The notes under the pieces: generated by a model
Databases searched by the model: none
What the model saw: the letters and a program-made list of their open reading frames with translations, nothing else
Told to the model about the DNA's origin: nothing
Part shown: in pieces, positions 9,538 through 20,375 of the stretch
How positions within the stretch are numbered: the first letter of the stretch is position 1
Layout of the letters: each line of letters begins with the position of its first letter
Made by a program: the position numbers and the translations under genes
Assembly: GCA_947259115.1 (NCBI GenBank)
Contig: CAMYKS010000007.1
Coordinates: forward strand, 1-64,000
Source: an uncultured Desulfobulbaceae bacterium
GTDB taxonomy: Bacteria; Desulfobacterota; Desulfobulbia; Desulfobulbales; BM004
DNA length: 64,000 nt
Direction of reading: 5' to 3'

Positions 9538-10104
9538 TTATTCCTGTTTCCGTGCATATAATGCCTTTTCCGCAGCTGCCTTCAAAATACGAAACAACTC
9601 CCGGCTGAATTTCCTGTTGCGGGTCTTGGCAAACTGCATGGCGGTATTTTTCAAATGGGTCTTATCTACCTGCGGCAGGTGGTCGACAATAGTACGTATT
9701 GTCACGCTATCATGCAGGAATTCCAAGGGTTCTTCCTCATTTACAAAGCCGTTGCTTTGCCTTCTCTCTTCATATAGCTGCACAGCTTCAGTCATCAGGA
9801 GGTTTCTAAAATGTTCAAGTTCATGGAATTCTCGTTTCTCCTTCAGTCTTGAGCCTCTTTTTTGAGCCAGAAAGTTATAGAGTTCTTCTACAGGCTTATC
9901 ACGCAGAAGTTTTGTGGCATATTTAAGCTGCCGTTTTCTGCTGCCGCCTTTGAGGTTTCTGGCAGAAGCAATTTCGTCCCGCACCTCCTGCTCACAAGGC
10001 AGTGAAGCAATTTCACCCGGGGGCAGCGCTGCAAGCTCGATGACCAGGTGTTCCAGGCCCTTGGCCCTTCTTTTCTTTTCTGATTTACTCAGTTGAGAAT
10101 CCAT
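9538..10104 (-). CDS. darP: Ribosome biogenesis factor DarP (YjgA/DUF615 family)
   Basis: The 188-residue product has the YjgA/DarP pattern: SKSEKKRRAKGLEHL at the start, PCEQEVRDEIASARNLKGGSRKRQLK in two adjoining blocks, then KLLRDKPVEELYNFL. E. coli DarP associates with late 50S precursors and promotes peptidyl-transferase-centre maturation. The protein is highly basic and helical, as the family is. It is the first gene of a two-gene leftward unit with the PPC protein and is divergent from the alcohol dehydrogenase gene. Confidence 0.85.
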   Translation of the reverse strand: MDSQLSKSEKKRRAKGLEHLVIELAALPPGEIASLPCEQEVRDEIASARNLKGGSRKRQLKYATKLLRDKPVEELYNFLAQKRGSRLKEKREFHELEHFRNLLMTEAVQLYEERRQSNGFVNEEEPLEFLHDSVTIRTIVDHLPQVDKTHLKNTAMQFAKTRNRKFSRELFRILKAAAEKALYARKQE

Positions 10105-10275
10105 AAAAAATCACCGAACTATTTATTTTTTCAATACATTTATTTTTTTATATGAACAGCTCCGTTAAAGTTATATACTATTCAATATTTTTAATAAATG
10201 CTTAACGTTCTTACCCTGTTGCCTTTCTTAGTGAAAAGGGTAGTATGCCGTGAATTTTCATACGAGGTCCGACAA

Positions 10276-11451
10276 ATGATACAGACACAAGCATTCAGCG
10301 TCAATCAGCCCACCAGACTTTTATTCGGAGCCAATTCAGTTGGACAGTTGGGCGACCTGGTAACCGAACTTGGAGGCAGCCGTGTTTTTCTGGTTGCCGA
10401 CCCCGGTTTGCAGCAGGCGGGAATCATAAAACAGATAACAGCAATTCTTACCAAGGCGAAAATTCCATATACCTTATATGACAAGGTTATGCCTGAACCC
10501 GGACTGAAACTTGCAGACCAGGGGCTGAAACTGGCAAAAAAAAATAAGGCGGATTGTGTCGTTGGAGTTGGTGGCGGGTCTGCTCTTGATATTGCCAAAG
10601 CGGTCAGCATCCTCTTAACCAACGGCGGCAAAGCGGAAGATTATCTCGGCCTGGACAGGATTAAAAAACAGGGCGTCCCCAAAATCATGATACCGACCAC
10701 GGCAGGCACCGGGGCAGAGGTTACCTTTACCGCTGTCTTTATCAATGAGAAAACCAATTCTAAGGGCGGTATGAATGGTGACCCCCTCTACCCGGATGCG
10801 GCTATACTTGATCCGGCTTTAACCCTGAGCCTGCCGCCGCATGTTACAGCAGCGACAGGGATTGATGCCTTCACCCACGCCCTGGAAGCCTTTGTCTCCA
10901 CCCAGGCACATGCCATATCGGATATGTATGGACTTGAGGCCATAAGCCTGATCAGCAACAACCTTGGAGTTGCCTATGCAAATGGCGCCGATCTTGAAGC
11001 GCGCTCGGCAATGTTGCTGGGAAGTTTACTGGGTGGCAAAGCCCTTGCCACCGCGGGAGTTGGCCTTGTCCATGCCATGGCGTATCCCCTCGGCGGCATG
11101 TTTAATACCGCCCATGGACTGGCCAATGCAGTCCTGCTGCCCTATGTGGTGGAATATAACATCATCGGCAGCCCGGAGAAATATGCCACTGTTGCCCAGG
11201 TAATGGGATATGAAACCGATGGCCTGCCGCTGCGTGAGGCAGCGCAACTGGCTGTGGAGGCTATTCATCAGCTCAATGCGGATGTGGGAATTCCCGACAG
11301 TCTGGCAGCCCTCAATATCCCGCAGGACAAAATTCCGGAAATGGCAAAGATAGCCCTCACGGTCACCAGGCCGGTTGAGAATAATCCGAGAAAACCAACG
11401 CTGGAGGATGTAATAGCAGTTTACGAGGCGGCCTTCAACGGGGCTTTCTAA
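10276..11451 (+). CDS. Iron-containing alcohol dehydrogenase
   Basis: Group III metal-dependent alcohol dehydrogenase that oxidises alcohols or reduces aldehydes with NAD(P). The ATG at 10276, after an ACGAGG ribosome site, gives 391 residues, the usual family length; an upstream ATG at 10198 adds an atypical 26 residues. GGGSALDIAKA near residue 97 binds the nucleotide. The iron ligands are Asp197 and His201 in DAFTHALEAF, and His266 and His280 in the span HAMAYPLGGMFNTAH. The substrate cannot be read from the sequence. Confidence 0.93.
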   Translation: MIQTQAFSVNQPTRLLFGANSVGQLGDLVTELGGSRVFLVADPGLQQAGIIKQITAILTKAKIPYTLYDKVMPEPGLKLADQGLKLAKKNKADCVVGVGGGSALDIAKAVSILLTNGGKAEDYLGLDRIKKQGVPKIMIPTTAGTGAEVTFTAVFINEKTNSKGGMNGDPLYPDAAILDPALTLSLPPHVTAATGIDAFTHALEAFVSTQAHAISDMYGLEAISLISNNLGVAYANGADLEARSAMLLGSLLGGKALATAGVGLVHAMAYPLGGMFNTAHGLANAVLLPYVVEYNIIGSPEKYATVAQVMGYETDGLPLREAAQLAVEAIHQLNADVGIPDSLAALNIPQDKIPEMAKIALTVTRPVENNPRKPTLEDVIAVYEAAFNGAF

Positions 11452-11454
11452 ATC

Positions 11455-12663
11455 CTACTGCAACAGTTTTACAACCTTGTCCAGTATCATATCAGCGCAC
11501 ACCTCCTTGGAGAGAAGCGGCAGCTTTTCAAGCCCATAATCCCTGTCAATGAGGCTTATCTGGTTTGTATCGGCTGCAAAGCCCGTGTCTTTTCCAATGA
11601 TGTCATTTATGACAATGAGGTCAAGGTTCTTTTCCTTAAGCTTGCGCCTGCCCTCCTCAATATGATGGCTGCTTTCTGCGGCAAAACCGATAAGCAGGGG
11701 GCGTTTGGCCTTTTTCTTTTTCTGGCCCAACTTTTTCAGAATATCCGGGTTCGGCACCAGTTCAAGGTCGAGTAATTTGCCACCCTTTTTTATTTTCTGC
11801 TGCATGGTTTTCGCGGGACGATAGTCTGAAACCGCTGCTGCCATGACCACGACATCTGCACTTTTATAATGTTCCATGACCGCATCGTGCATCTCCCGGG
11901 CATTAATGATATTGACTATCTCCACTCCAGGTGGTGGATCAATTGCGCTGGGGCCGCTGACCAGAATCACCCTGGCACCTCGCCGTCCAGCTGCCCTTGC
12001 CAGGCCATATCCCATTTTTCCCGATGAACGGTTGCTGAGATGCCTGGCAGGATCAAAAGACTCCCAGGTGGGGCCCGCTGTAATCAATACAGTCCTGTCC
12101 GCCAAATCCTGGGGTGCCAGAGCGGATAGTATTTTCTCCCTTGCTGTTTCCCAGGCAACAAGCCTGCCGATGCCCTCATCACCGCAGGCAAGCTTCCCCT
12201 GTTCCGGTTCGATAATTCCATAACCATATTCCTGCAGCCGGGTCAGGTTGGCCTGTGTGGCTGCATGGCAATACATGTTGCTGTTCATGGCGGGAAAAAC
12301 CAGCACCTTTGCCTTACAGGCCAGGACGAGGGTGGAAAGCAGGTCATCGGCAAACCCGTTGGCAAATTTTGCCATGGACTGGGCGGTGGCCGGTGCGATG
12401 ATGCAAAGGTCGCATTCTCCGGCAAGACTGATGTGGGTCATTTCCTCACCGGCATCCGCTTCAAACATTCCCGTATACACCCTTCTACCTGAAAGGGCTG
12501 CAAAAGTCAGGCTGGAAATAAAACGTGCAGCAGCCTCGGTCATGACAACGGTCACCTCCACCTCTGCCTTGGTAAGCTCCCGCACCCACTCGGCAGCCTT
12601 ATACACAGCAATGCTTCCGGTGATTCCAAAAAGTATCTTTTTCCCTGCAAGTATTGATTTCAT
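11455..12663 (-). CDS. coaBC: Bifunctional phosphopantothenoylcysteine decarboxylase / synthetase
   Basis: Carries out two steps of coenzyme A synthesis: joining 4'-phosphopantothenate to cysteine with CTP, then decarboxylation to 4'-phosphopantetheine with FMN. The 402 residues hold an N-terminal CoaC domain (His77 in MTHISLAG, PAMN at 124-127, Cys160 in LACGDEGIGRL) and a C-terminal CoaB domain (TAGPTWESFDP, NRSSGKMG at 211-218, VVNDI-like VINDI). It converges on the alcohol dehydrogenase gene, the two stops being only a few bases apart. Confidence 0.95.
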   Translation of the reverse strand: MKSILAGKKILFGITGSIAVYKAAEWVRELTKAEVEVTVVMTEAAARFISSLTFAALSGRRVYTGMFEADAGEEMTHISLAGECDLCIIAPATAQSMAKFANGFADDLLSTLVLACKAKVLVFPAMNSNMYCHAATQANLTRLQEYGYGIIEPEQGKLACGDEGIGRLVAWETAREKILSALAPQDLADRTVLITAGPTWESFDPARHLSNRSSGKMGYGLARAAGRRGARVILVSGPSAIDPPPGVEIVNIINAREMHDAVMEHYKSADVVVMAAAVSDYRPAKTMQQKIKKGGKLLDLELVPNPDILKKLGQKKKKAKRPLLIGFAAESSHHIEEGRRKLKEKNLDLIVINDIIGKDTGFAADTNQISLIDRDYGLEKLPLLSKEVCADMILDKVVKLLQ

Positions 12664-12831
12664 AATAGTTCGTTGCTCTTAAAAATTCTCAGCTGAAGGT
12701 GACCGACAAACAAAAAATAGTGGCCGTAATAATTTTCAAGTTTACAGGCAATGGCCGACGCTGATTGAAAAAACCTCTGTTACATTACTATTTTTTCCGC
12801 ATGTTTACTGCAAACCATTTTGCCGGGCTCC

Positions 12832-13341
12832 TTACAATTGCTTCAAAAGCAGTTCCGACATGTCTTTCCTCCGGGATTTCTGGTTGCGGTGCAGGGGATG
12901 GCCCAGGGCAACTACGGCCATGAGATCAAAATTATCAGCAAGCCCGAGGATCCTGTTTACTTCAGCTTTATTTTTCAGGATTTGCCCCAACCAGACCGCC
13001 CCCAGTTCCAGGGCTTCAGCAGCCAGAAGAATATTCTGAATGCAGGCCCCGGCTGACTGATGATCCTTAACGGCGTCATACATATCATCTTTACTCAAAT
13101 AAACTGCTATGAGGGCGTTGGCACCGCTGACTATATGGCCATAATGGGTTTGCTGCGCCAACTCTTCTTTTATATCGGGCTTTTGTATAATTACAAAACG
13201 CCATGGCTGATTATTCAACCCGGAAGGCGCCCAGATCCCGGCCCTTACAATTTCATGCAACTTCTCAGTGGATATTTGCGCACTGGTAAATTCGCGGATA
13301 CTGCGACGTTTATAAATCGCCTCTAAAACCGGTGAATCCAT
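12832..13341 (-). CDS. Nitroreductase-family flavoprotein
   Basis: The 169-residue protein has the FMN-binding nitroreductase fold: YKRRSIREFTSAQIS at the start, GIWAPSGLNNQPWRFVII near residue 35, and GAVWLGQ and VVALGHP in the C-terminal half. Members reduce nitro compounds, quinones or other acceptors with NAD(P)H as homodimers. It stands alone between coaBC (same strand) and tatD (opposite strand). The physiological substrate is not apparent. Confidence 0.88.
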   Translation of the reverse strand: MDSPVLEAIYKRRSIREFTSAQISTEKLHEIVRAGIWAPSGLNNQPWRFVIIQKPDIKEELAQQTHYGHIVSGANALIAVYLSKDDMYDAVKDHQSAGACIQNILLAAEALELGAVWLGQILKNKAEVNRILGLADNFDLMAVVALGHPLHRNQKSRRKDMSELLLKQL

Positions 13342-13563
13342 TTTGCCTGTTTCCTTGATAATTAAGGGTTATTATGCCGTATTTACTTGTCCGCATCTGT
13401 ATAAGAAAAAAAAGTTGCTGTCAACTACAACTCCCAAAAGTAAAAATTGTTTATTGCTGTACTTTCCGGGCGGCAGCTGCAATTTCTTTCAGTAGACACT
13501 TAAAATATGCGGATTGCCTCATTTAGCAGAATCTGTTAGATAGTCGGCTCGGAGCGCAACCTT

Positions 13564-14388
13564 ATGGGAAAGAAAAAGAAAAAAATAAATCTTCCGCAGC
13601 TGCCGGCTGGAATCAACGTCATAGATAGCCATTGTCATCTTGACATGATAGGTCCGGGGGGCGACATTGATGCGACAATCACGCGGGCTGCGGTCAGCGG
13701 TGTTGCCCCGATAATTACCGTGGGCATCGATCTCGAAAGTTCAAGAAAAGCGGTTCGCCTGGCCGCTCAATACGATTCTGTCTATGCAACTGTAGGCATT
13801 CATCCACATAATGTGCAGCAAGCGGATGAGAGTACGTATGCTGAACTGGAAAAACTCTGCAGAATTCCCAAAGTGGTGGCATATGGTGAGATAGGACTCG
13901 ATTATGTCAAACAGTATGGGCCGAAGAATGTGCAGCTTGAACACTATATACTGCAGGTTGATCTGGCAAAGAAAATGGAACTTCCACTCGTGATCCATGA
14001 CCGTGAGGCCCATGATGACATCCTGCGAATCCTCCGTAAAAAAGCCCCTTTTCCTGCCGGCGGTGTTATGCATTGTTTTTCAGGAGACTGGCGGTTTGCC
14101 GTTCAAGTTTTAGACCTGGGCTTTATCATATCAATACCAGGGGTAGTGACATTCAAGAAGGCAGAGTCCATGCAGGAAGTAGCACAAAAAGTTCCCCTTG
14201 GTAAGCTTATTCTGGAGACGGATGCACCTTTTCTGGCACCTGAGCCTTGGCGCGGCAAAGAAAACATCCCGGAATACGTACTGTATACGGCCCAGAAAAT
14301 TGCAGATCTGCGGGGACTCTCCCTTGAGGAATTGGCACGCACTACAACAGCAAATGCCTTAAGACTTTTCAAAATCCCATCCCACTGA
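13564..14388 (+). CDS. tatD: TatD-family metal-dependent hydrolase (DNase)
   Basis: TIM-barrel nuclease of the amidohydrolase superfamily. The 274 residues include the metal motif DSHCHLD at 21-27, GEIGLDY, VIHDREAHDD, MHCFSGD and ETDAPFLAPEP, which together are diagnostic of TatD/YcfH. The N-terminus is unusually lysine-rich (MGKKKKKINL). yggS follows 26 bp downstream, so the pair is probably co-transcribed. TatD proteins act as 3'-5' exonucleases in DNA repair or degradation. Confidence 0.92.
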   Translation: MGKKKKKINLPQLPAGINVIDSHCHLDMIGPGGDIDATITRAAVSGVAPIITVGIDLESSRKAVRLAAQYDSVYATVGIHPHNVQQADESTYAELEKLCRIPKVVAYGEIGLDYVKQYGPKNVQLEHYILQVDLAKKMELPLVIHDREAHDDILRILRKKAPFPAGGVMHCFSGDWRFAVQVLDLGFIISIPGVVTFKKAESMQEVAQKVPLGKLILETDAPFLAPEPWRGKENIPEYVLYTAQKIADLRGLSLEELARTTTANALRLFKIPSH

Positions 14389-14414
14389 TGACTATTGATA
14401 TTTTGTAACAGCCC

Positions 14415-15119
14415 ATGCTTGAAAAAAATTTGACAGAAATTAAACAGCGTATTGCGGCAGCTGCTTCACGTGTAAAGCGCTCACCCGCTGACATAAAACT
14501 GGTGGCAGTATCTAAACGCATTCAGCCTGAAAGAATATATGAAGCAATTACACTCGGCCATTTTGATTTTGGAGAAAATTACATTCAGGAGGCCCTTGAA
14601 AAAATCCCGCACCTGAAAACATTACAGGCGGAACATAAAATTACATTTCATTTTATTGGAAAACTACAGAGCAATAAGGCAAAAAAAGCTGCTGATTTAT
14701 TTGATGTCATTGAAACAGTGGATAGTGTCAAACTGGCAAGGACCCTTGAAAAGCATTGTGCAGCTCTCAACAAGGAGCAGGAAGTGTTTGTCCAGGTGAA
14801 CATCGCCAGAGAAATGCAGAAATCAGGCGTTTTTCCTGAAGAGTGCGAAAAACTTTTAGGTGAGCTTTCCCAGTTGCAATACCTGCGCATTATGGGCCTT
14901 ATGACCATGCCTCCCTATTTTCATGACCCGGAAAATACGCGACCGTTCTTCAGGCAACTCCGCCAGTTAGCAGAAGAGCTTACGAGCAAGGGGTTATTGG
15001 GCCGGCATGGCCCTGTAGAACTCTCAATGGGAATGTCAGGCGACTTTGAAGTGGCAATCGAAGAGGGGGCTACAGTTATCCGGATCGGGACTGCAATTTT
15101 TGGGGCAAGGCCCCATTAA
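14415..15119 (+). CDS. yggS: PLP homeostasis protein YggS
   Basis: Alanine-racemase-like single barrel that binds pyridoxal 5'-phosphate and buffers its level. The 234 residues contain the PLP lysine in LVAVSKRI (Lys34), [23 protein letters not shown] and the C-terminal [25 protein letters not shown] pattern in two blocks. The gene follows tatD closely on the same strand. No other cofactor gene is adjacent. Confidence 0.95.
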   Translation: MLEKNLTEIKQRIAAAASRVKRSPADIKLVAVSKRIQPERIYEAITLGHFDFGENYIQEALEKIPHLKTLQAEHKITFHFIGKLQSNKAKKAADLFDVIETVDSVKLARTLEKHCAALNKEQEVFVQVNIAREMQKSGVFPEECEKLLGELSQLQYLRIMGLMTMPPYFHDPENTRPFFRQLRQLAEELTSKGLLGRHGPVELSMGMSGDFEVAIEEGATVIRIGTAIFGARPH

Positions 15120-15242
15120 TGTTTATTTTTTTGTCCTACGGCCCGTTAATCTTTGCAATTATTTGCAGTGAAATCTATAGTAATAATTTATATTTTTTCT
15201 CGGCGGCTCCATTTAAAAAATTCTTTGCAGCGGTGTTAATAC

Positions 15243-16553
15243 ATGAAAATCGCCATTATTGGTACAGGATATGTCGGGCTTGTAAGCGGCACCTGTTTTT
15301 CTGAATTCGGGCATGAAGTCATTTGCATTGACAAGGATAAAGATAAAATCAGCAGACTGCAGTCAGGGCAAATTCCTATATATGAGCCAGGTTTGCAATC
15401 CCTTGTACAAAAAAATGTTCAGGAACAGCGTCTGGCATTTGATACGGATTTAGGCAAGGGAGTCCCATGGGCAGATACGGTATTTATAGCCGTTGGCACT
15501 CCGTCAAGCAGGCGGGGAGACGGTTATGCAGATCTTTCTTATATATATGAAGCGGCCAGGGAGATTGCCCAGTTTCTTACAGGATATACGCTGGTGGTCA
15601 ATAAGAGCACGGTCCCTGTCGGCACGGCAAGACAGATTGCCAGGATTATCAGAGAAACAAATGCAAATGCTGATTTTGACATCGCCTCAAATCCGGAATT
15701 TCTCCGCGAAGGTGCAGCAATCAACGACTTTATGCGACCTGACCGTGTTGTAATCGGGGTTGAAAATGAGCGTGCCGCTGGTGTTCTCAAAGACATATAC
15801 AAGCCTCTCTACCTCATCGAAACGCCTATTGTGCAGGCTGATATTGAAACTGCCGAGTTGATTAAATATGCGGCAAATGCCTTTCTTGCTGTTAAAATCA
15901 GCTATATTAACGAGATGGCTGCATTATGTGAGAACCTTGGGGCTGATGTCATCAAGTTAGCGAAGTCCATCGGTTTAGACGGTCGGATTGGCTCAAAATT
16001 CCTGCATCCCGGCCCTGGCTATGGCGGATCATGTTTTCCCAAAGACACACTTGCCCTTGTCAGGATGGCACAGGAACAGGGTGCAGGAGCACGTATTGTT
16101 GAAGCTGCTGTGGAGGTCAATTCCGCCCAAAAAGCACGGATGATTAAAAAAATCCGGGATGCCCTGGGGGGTTCCGAGACAGGAAAGGTAATTGGCGTTT
16201 TGGGCCTGACCTTCAAACCCGAAACAGATGATATGCGGGATGCTCCCTCACTGACCATTTTACCTGCACTCCTGGAAAAGGGGGCATCAATAAAAGCCCA
16301 CGATCCCCAAGGGATGAAAGAGGCGGCACTTTATCTGCCGGCAGGCATTGAGTACAAGGAAAACCCCTATCAGGTATGCGAGGGCGCGGATGTCTTGATC
16401 CTGATGACAGAATGGAATCAATACAGGGCACTTGACTTCGAGAGAATAAAGTCCCTTATGAAAAAAGCAGTTTTTGTAGATCTCAGGAATGTTTATGAAC
16501 CAGGTGACATGAAAGAACTCGGCTTTACATATTCGGGAGTCGGTCGGTCCTGA
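15243..16553 (+). CDS. ugd: UDP-glucose 6-dehydrogenase
   Basis: Oxidises UDP-glucose to UDP-glucuronate with two NAD+, supplying a precursor for surface polysaccharide. The 436 residues have the Rossmann motif GTGYVGLVSG at 7-16, NPEFLREG, the catalytic Cys264 in GYGGSCFPKDT and the C-terminal LTFKPETDDMRDAPS. It precedes the polysaccharide cluster at 26-40 kb by some distance but could feed it. It ends in a clear intrinsic terminator. Confidence 0.96.
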   Translation: MKIAIIGTGYVGLVSGTCFSEFGHEVICIDKDKDKISRLQSGQIPIYEPGLQSLVQKNVQEQRLAFDTDLGKGVPWADTVFIAVGTPSSRRGDGYADLSYIYEAAREIAQFLTGYTLVVNKSTVPVGTARQIARIIRETNANADFDIASNPEFLREGAAINDFMRPDRVVIGVENERAAGVLKDIYKPLYLIETPIVQADIETAELIKYAANAFLAVKISYINEMAALCENLGADVIKLAKSIGLDGRIGSKFLHPGPGYGGSCFPKDTLALVRMAQEQGAGARIVEAAVEVNSAQKARMIKKIRDALGGSETGKVIGVLGLTFKPETDDMRDAPSLTILPALLEKGASIKAHDPQGMKEAALYLPAGIEYKENPYQVCEGADVLILMTEWNQYRALDFERIKSLMKKAVFVDLRNVYEPGDMKELGFTYSGVGRS

Positions 16554-16571
16554 TTCTTTTCCCAAACAACT

Positions 16572-16606
16572 AAAAGCTCTTTCCCAAAAAACAGGAAAGA
16601 GCTTTT
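16572..16606. terminator. Intrinsic terminator after ugd
   Basis: Perfect 13-bp stem AAAAGCTCTTTCC with GGAAAGAGCTTTT around a 9-base A-rich loop. It lies 18 bp after the ugd stop and 30 bp before the end of the convergent small gene, so it can act for both. Confidence 0.85.
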
Positions 16607-16636
16607 ATGGTTCGATACAAATCTAAAAAAAATATT

Positions 16637-16852
16637 TTACTTGCCTGAAGCTCTTTTCGATGCCTTCAACGGGTTTACTCTAACTTTTTGCACGATTATC
16701 TCCGGTTTGGCATGGGTTGCAAAATTGCAAAAGCCGTTGCGCCATTTGGCCTCAGGATTTGCATAGGTTTTGCAAAACTTTTCACTGTCCTCAACAACGA
16801 CTCTCTCACAGCCATCACATTTTTCAATTATCGCTTTAAAAAAACTCTGCAT
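16637..16852 (-). CDS. PxxKW-family cysteine-rich protein
   Basis: The 71-residue protein contains CDGCERVV, a central PEAKW (the PxxKW signature) followed by RNGFCNFATH, and two further cysteines. It resembles the PxxKW cysteine-rich family of sulfate-reducing and related bacteria, whose function is unknown; a metal site is plausible. The start at 16852 (ATG) is chosen because AAGGAG lies nine bases upstream at 16865-16870; an earlier in-frame TTG would put that ribosome site inside the gene. Confidence 0.75.
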   Translation of the reverse strand: MQSFFKAIIEKCDGCERVVVEDSEKFCKTYANPEAKWRNGFCNFATHAKPEIIVQKVRVNPLKASKRASGK

Positions 16853-17216
16853 GATTTTCGACTCCTTCAAAAAAAATTATTTATACCAAATCTATTATGA
16901 TTAAAACTTTTTGCTACGATAGTATGCGCTAGAAACCGAAGATAAAAATCTATAATGGCGCAAAGTTTGCATAGTAAATAATGGGCCAAACCAGGCTCAA
17001 TCGATTGCTATTGCAAAACAATATATTTTATTAAAAGTTTACACTATTGTCAATAAAGTTAATATTTCATTTTTTTGCTTCATTTGGAAGCATTTGTACT
17101 ATTGTTTTAAATCATTATTTCGTTTAATATTATAAACTTGTTAACATAGGAATAGGCTCGGATGGTACGTTTTCATTTCCTGTTAACTTAATATTCACTT
17201 GAAGTGAGGAAATTAT
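16853..17216. promoter_or_regulatory. AT-rich divergent intergenic region with candidate pilC promoter
   Basis: This 364-base gap separates two divergent genes and is very AT-rich. A sigma-70-like pair for the rightward gene is TTTACA at 17038-17043 and TAATAT at 17060-17065, spaced 16 bp, about 150 bp before the pilC ATG. No gene is seen. A GTGAGG ribosome site precedes the ATG at 17217. Confidence 0.35.
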
Positions 17217-18425
17217 ATGCCACATTTTAACTGGAAAGGGAAAAATTCATACGGTGAAACACGAAAGGGCATTATTGAGGCACCTAATATTGATGCCGCC
17301 CGGGCTCATCTAAAAAAAATCAGAATTACACCGACTAAACTGAAAGAAAAGCCAAAAGACCTTTTTGAAAATGTTGCCTTTTTTCAACCAAAAGTGACCG
17401 GCAAGGATATTGTTATCTTTACCAGGCAGCTTTCCACCATGATCGATGCCGGGCTTCCCCTTGTCCAGGGCCTCGAAATTCTTGGCAACCAGCAGGAAAA
17501 CCCCACTTTCAAAAAAATCCTTCTCCAGGTAAGGGGTGATGTTGAAACCGGTACAACGTTTGCCGACGCCTTAAAAAAGCACCCAAAGGTCTTTGACTCA
17601 CTTTTCTGCAATATGATTGATGCCGGTGAAATCGGCGGTATACTTGATACCATTCTGTCACGCCTGGCCATATTCATGGAAAAGAGCATGACCCTCAAAA
17701 AACGGGTTAAAGGGGCCATGACCTACCCCATTATCTGTCTCTGCATATCAATCGTTATCCTGGGTGTTATTCTCATATTTGTTGTCCCGGTATTTGAGAA
17801 GATGTTTTCCGACTTTGGTGCTGCTCTGCCCGTTCCCACCCAGATCGTAGTTTCCATAAGCCAATTTATACAACATAACCTACTTTACGGTTTGGCTTTT
17901 GTTGCCTTTCTTATCTTTGCTTTCAGAAAGTTCTACGCCACTGAGAAAGGTGAAAAAAAGATTGACGCCCTGGTACTCCAGCTCCCGGTTTTCGGGGATC
18001 TCATCCGTAAGGTTGCTGTGGCAAAATTTGCCAGAACCCTTGGCACCATGCTTAAAAGTGGTGTACCGATTCTTGAAAGTCTCAATGTAGTTGCCAAAAC
18101 ATCCGGTAACAAAGTCATAGAAACAGCGGTTTTCCGAACAGCGGATGCGATCAGTGAGGGCCGACCTATTGCTGAACCCCTGGAGGAAACGGGTGTTTTC
18201 CCGGGTATGGTCGTCCAGATGATCAATGTCGGCGAAGCAGTTGGCGCCCTTGATGCAATGCTGGAAAAAATTGCTGATTTCTATGATGAAGAGGTAGATC
18301 AGGCAGTTGATAACCTGACCGCCATGATTGAGCCGTTTATGATGGTATTCCTGGGTGGCATGATCGGTGGATTGGTTGTTGCAATGTACCTTCCCATCTT
18401 TAAAATGGGTGAAGTTGTTCATTAA
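17217..18425 (+). CDS. pilC: Type IV pilus inner-membrane platform protein PilC/GspF
   Basis: The 402 residues match the PilC/GspF platform that couples the assembly ATPase to the growing pilus. It has two repeats of the T2SSF domain: FTRQLSTMIDAGLPLVQGLEIL near 65 and the second with ARTLGTMLKSGVPILESL. There are three membrane spans, near 165-190, 215-230 and 375-395. It stands alone, with no pilB or pilD next to it, 50 bp before eno on the same strand. A second family member lies in the MSHA-like operon at 52.2 kb, so this one probably serves a different pilus whose other genes are elsewhere. Confidence 0.92.
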   Translation: MPHFNWKGKNSYGETRKGIIEAPNIDAARAHLKKIRITPTKLKEKPKDLFENVAFFQPKVTGKDIVIFTRQLSTMIDAGLPLVQGLEILGNQQENPTFKKILLQVRGDVETGTTFADALKKHPKVFDSLFCNMIDAGEIGGILDTILSRLAIFMEKSMTLKKRVKGAMTYPIICLCISIVILGVILIFVVPVFEKMFSDFGAALPVPTQIVVSISQFIQHNLLYGLAFVAFLIFAFRKFYATEKGEKKIDALVLQLPVFGDLIRKVAVAKFARTLGTMLKSGVPILESLNVVAKTSGNKVIETAVFRTADAISEGRPIAEPLEETGVFPGMVVQMINVGEAVGALDAMLEKIADFYDEEVDQAVDNLTAMIEPFMMVFLGGMIGGLVVAMYLPIFKMGEVVH

Positions 18426-18466
18426 TAACAAAAATTGCAAACCACTTTATACAATAAAATAGATAG

Positions 18467-19759
<1,293 letters not shown>

Positions 19760-19765
19760 AGTAAT

Positions 19766-19817
19766 AGACACCGTCTGCTATGCCTGACAAACAATGATTG
19801 TTTAAACCAGGGTGTCT
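19766..19817. other. Nested inverted repeat downstream of eno
   Basis: Outer arms AGACACC (19766-19772) and GGTGTCT (19811-19817) enclose a perfect palindrome AAACAAT-G-ATTGTTT at 19789-19803. It lies just after the eno stop and could end or process the eno transcript, though no T-run follows. Confidence 0.4.
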
Positions 19818-19981
19818 GCTTCCAGGTCAGTATAGGGAAAAATACCTGCACATAGACCTTTGCGCACCTGAGATAAATAATCAGGACAACCGCAGAAGTA
19901 ACTGATTTATTTCAGTTCTTGACAAATAGCAGTAATTTTGATTAGTTGTCATTTATTATCCAAAAAGGAGGAGCTTGACGT

Positions 19982-20266
19982 ATGACTCTTACAAAGGCTG
20001 ACCTTGTCCAAAAGGTATACAAAAGTCATGACAACCTGACCAAAGCCCAGGCTACTCATGCTGTGGAAGCTCTGCTGAGCACTATGAAGAATTGTTTAGC
20101 CGGCGGAGAAGAACTTCTGATCAGTGGTTTTGGTAAATTCAACGTCAAGGACAAAAATGCCAGACGGGGAAGAAATCCGCAGACAGGTGAAGAACTTATC
20201 CTTGAACCAAGACGGGTGATCACTTTTAAGCCATCAGGGATACTTCGCACAAAAATTAATGATTAA
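19982..20266 (+). CDS. ihfA: Integration host factor alpha-type DNA-bending protein
   Basis: HU/IHF-fold nucleoid protein of 94 residues. It has GEELLISGFGKFNVKDK and the beta-arm ARRGRNPQTGEELILEPRR, with the intercalating proline in RNPQTGE; this spelling is closer to IHF alpha than to HU. IHF bends DNA sharply at specific sites in recombination, replication and sigma-54 transcription. A strong AAGGAGGAG ribosome site precedes the ATG. A TTGACA at 19919-19924 may be part of its promoter, but the -10 is weak. A terminator follows. Confidence 0.88.
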   Translation: MTLTKADLVQKVYKSHDNLTKAQATHAVEALLSTMKNCLAGGEELLISGFGKFNVKDKNARRGRNPQTGEELILEPRRVITFKPSGILRTKIND

Positions 20267-20320
20267 CCCATTTTGCTGAAGCTAAAAGCATAGCCTGGCC
20301 TACTACTGCTTTATGCTTAT

Positions 20321-20359
20321 AAGGAGGTTTCCCGTTAAGGGAATACCTCCTTTTTAATT
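20321..20359 (+). terminator. Intrinsic terminator after ihfA
   Basis: Stem AAGGAGGT...CCC with GGG...ACCTCCTT, one base bulged, loop GTTAA, followed by a T-run. It separates ihfA from the ParB-like gene. Confidence 0.8.
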
Positions 20360-20375
20360 TTTTCTCCGTGCACCC

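Noticed and set aside
15119-15304. Small hydrophobic reading frame between yggS and ugd
   Set aside because: It overlaps the start of ugd, begins at the yggS stop, has no ribosome site and no recognisable domain.
17160-17185. Sigma-54 promoter before the orphan pilC
   Set aside because: TGGTACG resembles the -24 element but there is no GC at the right -12 position.
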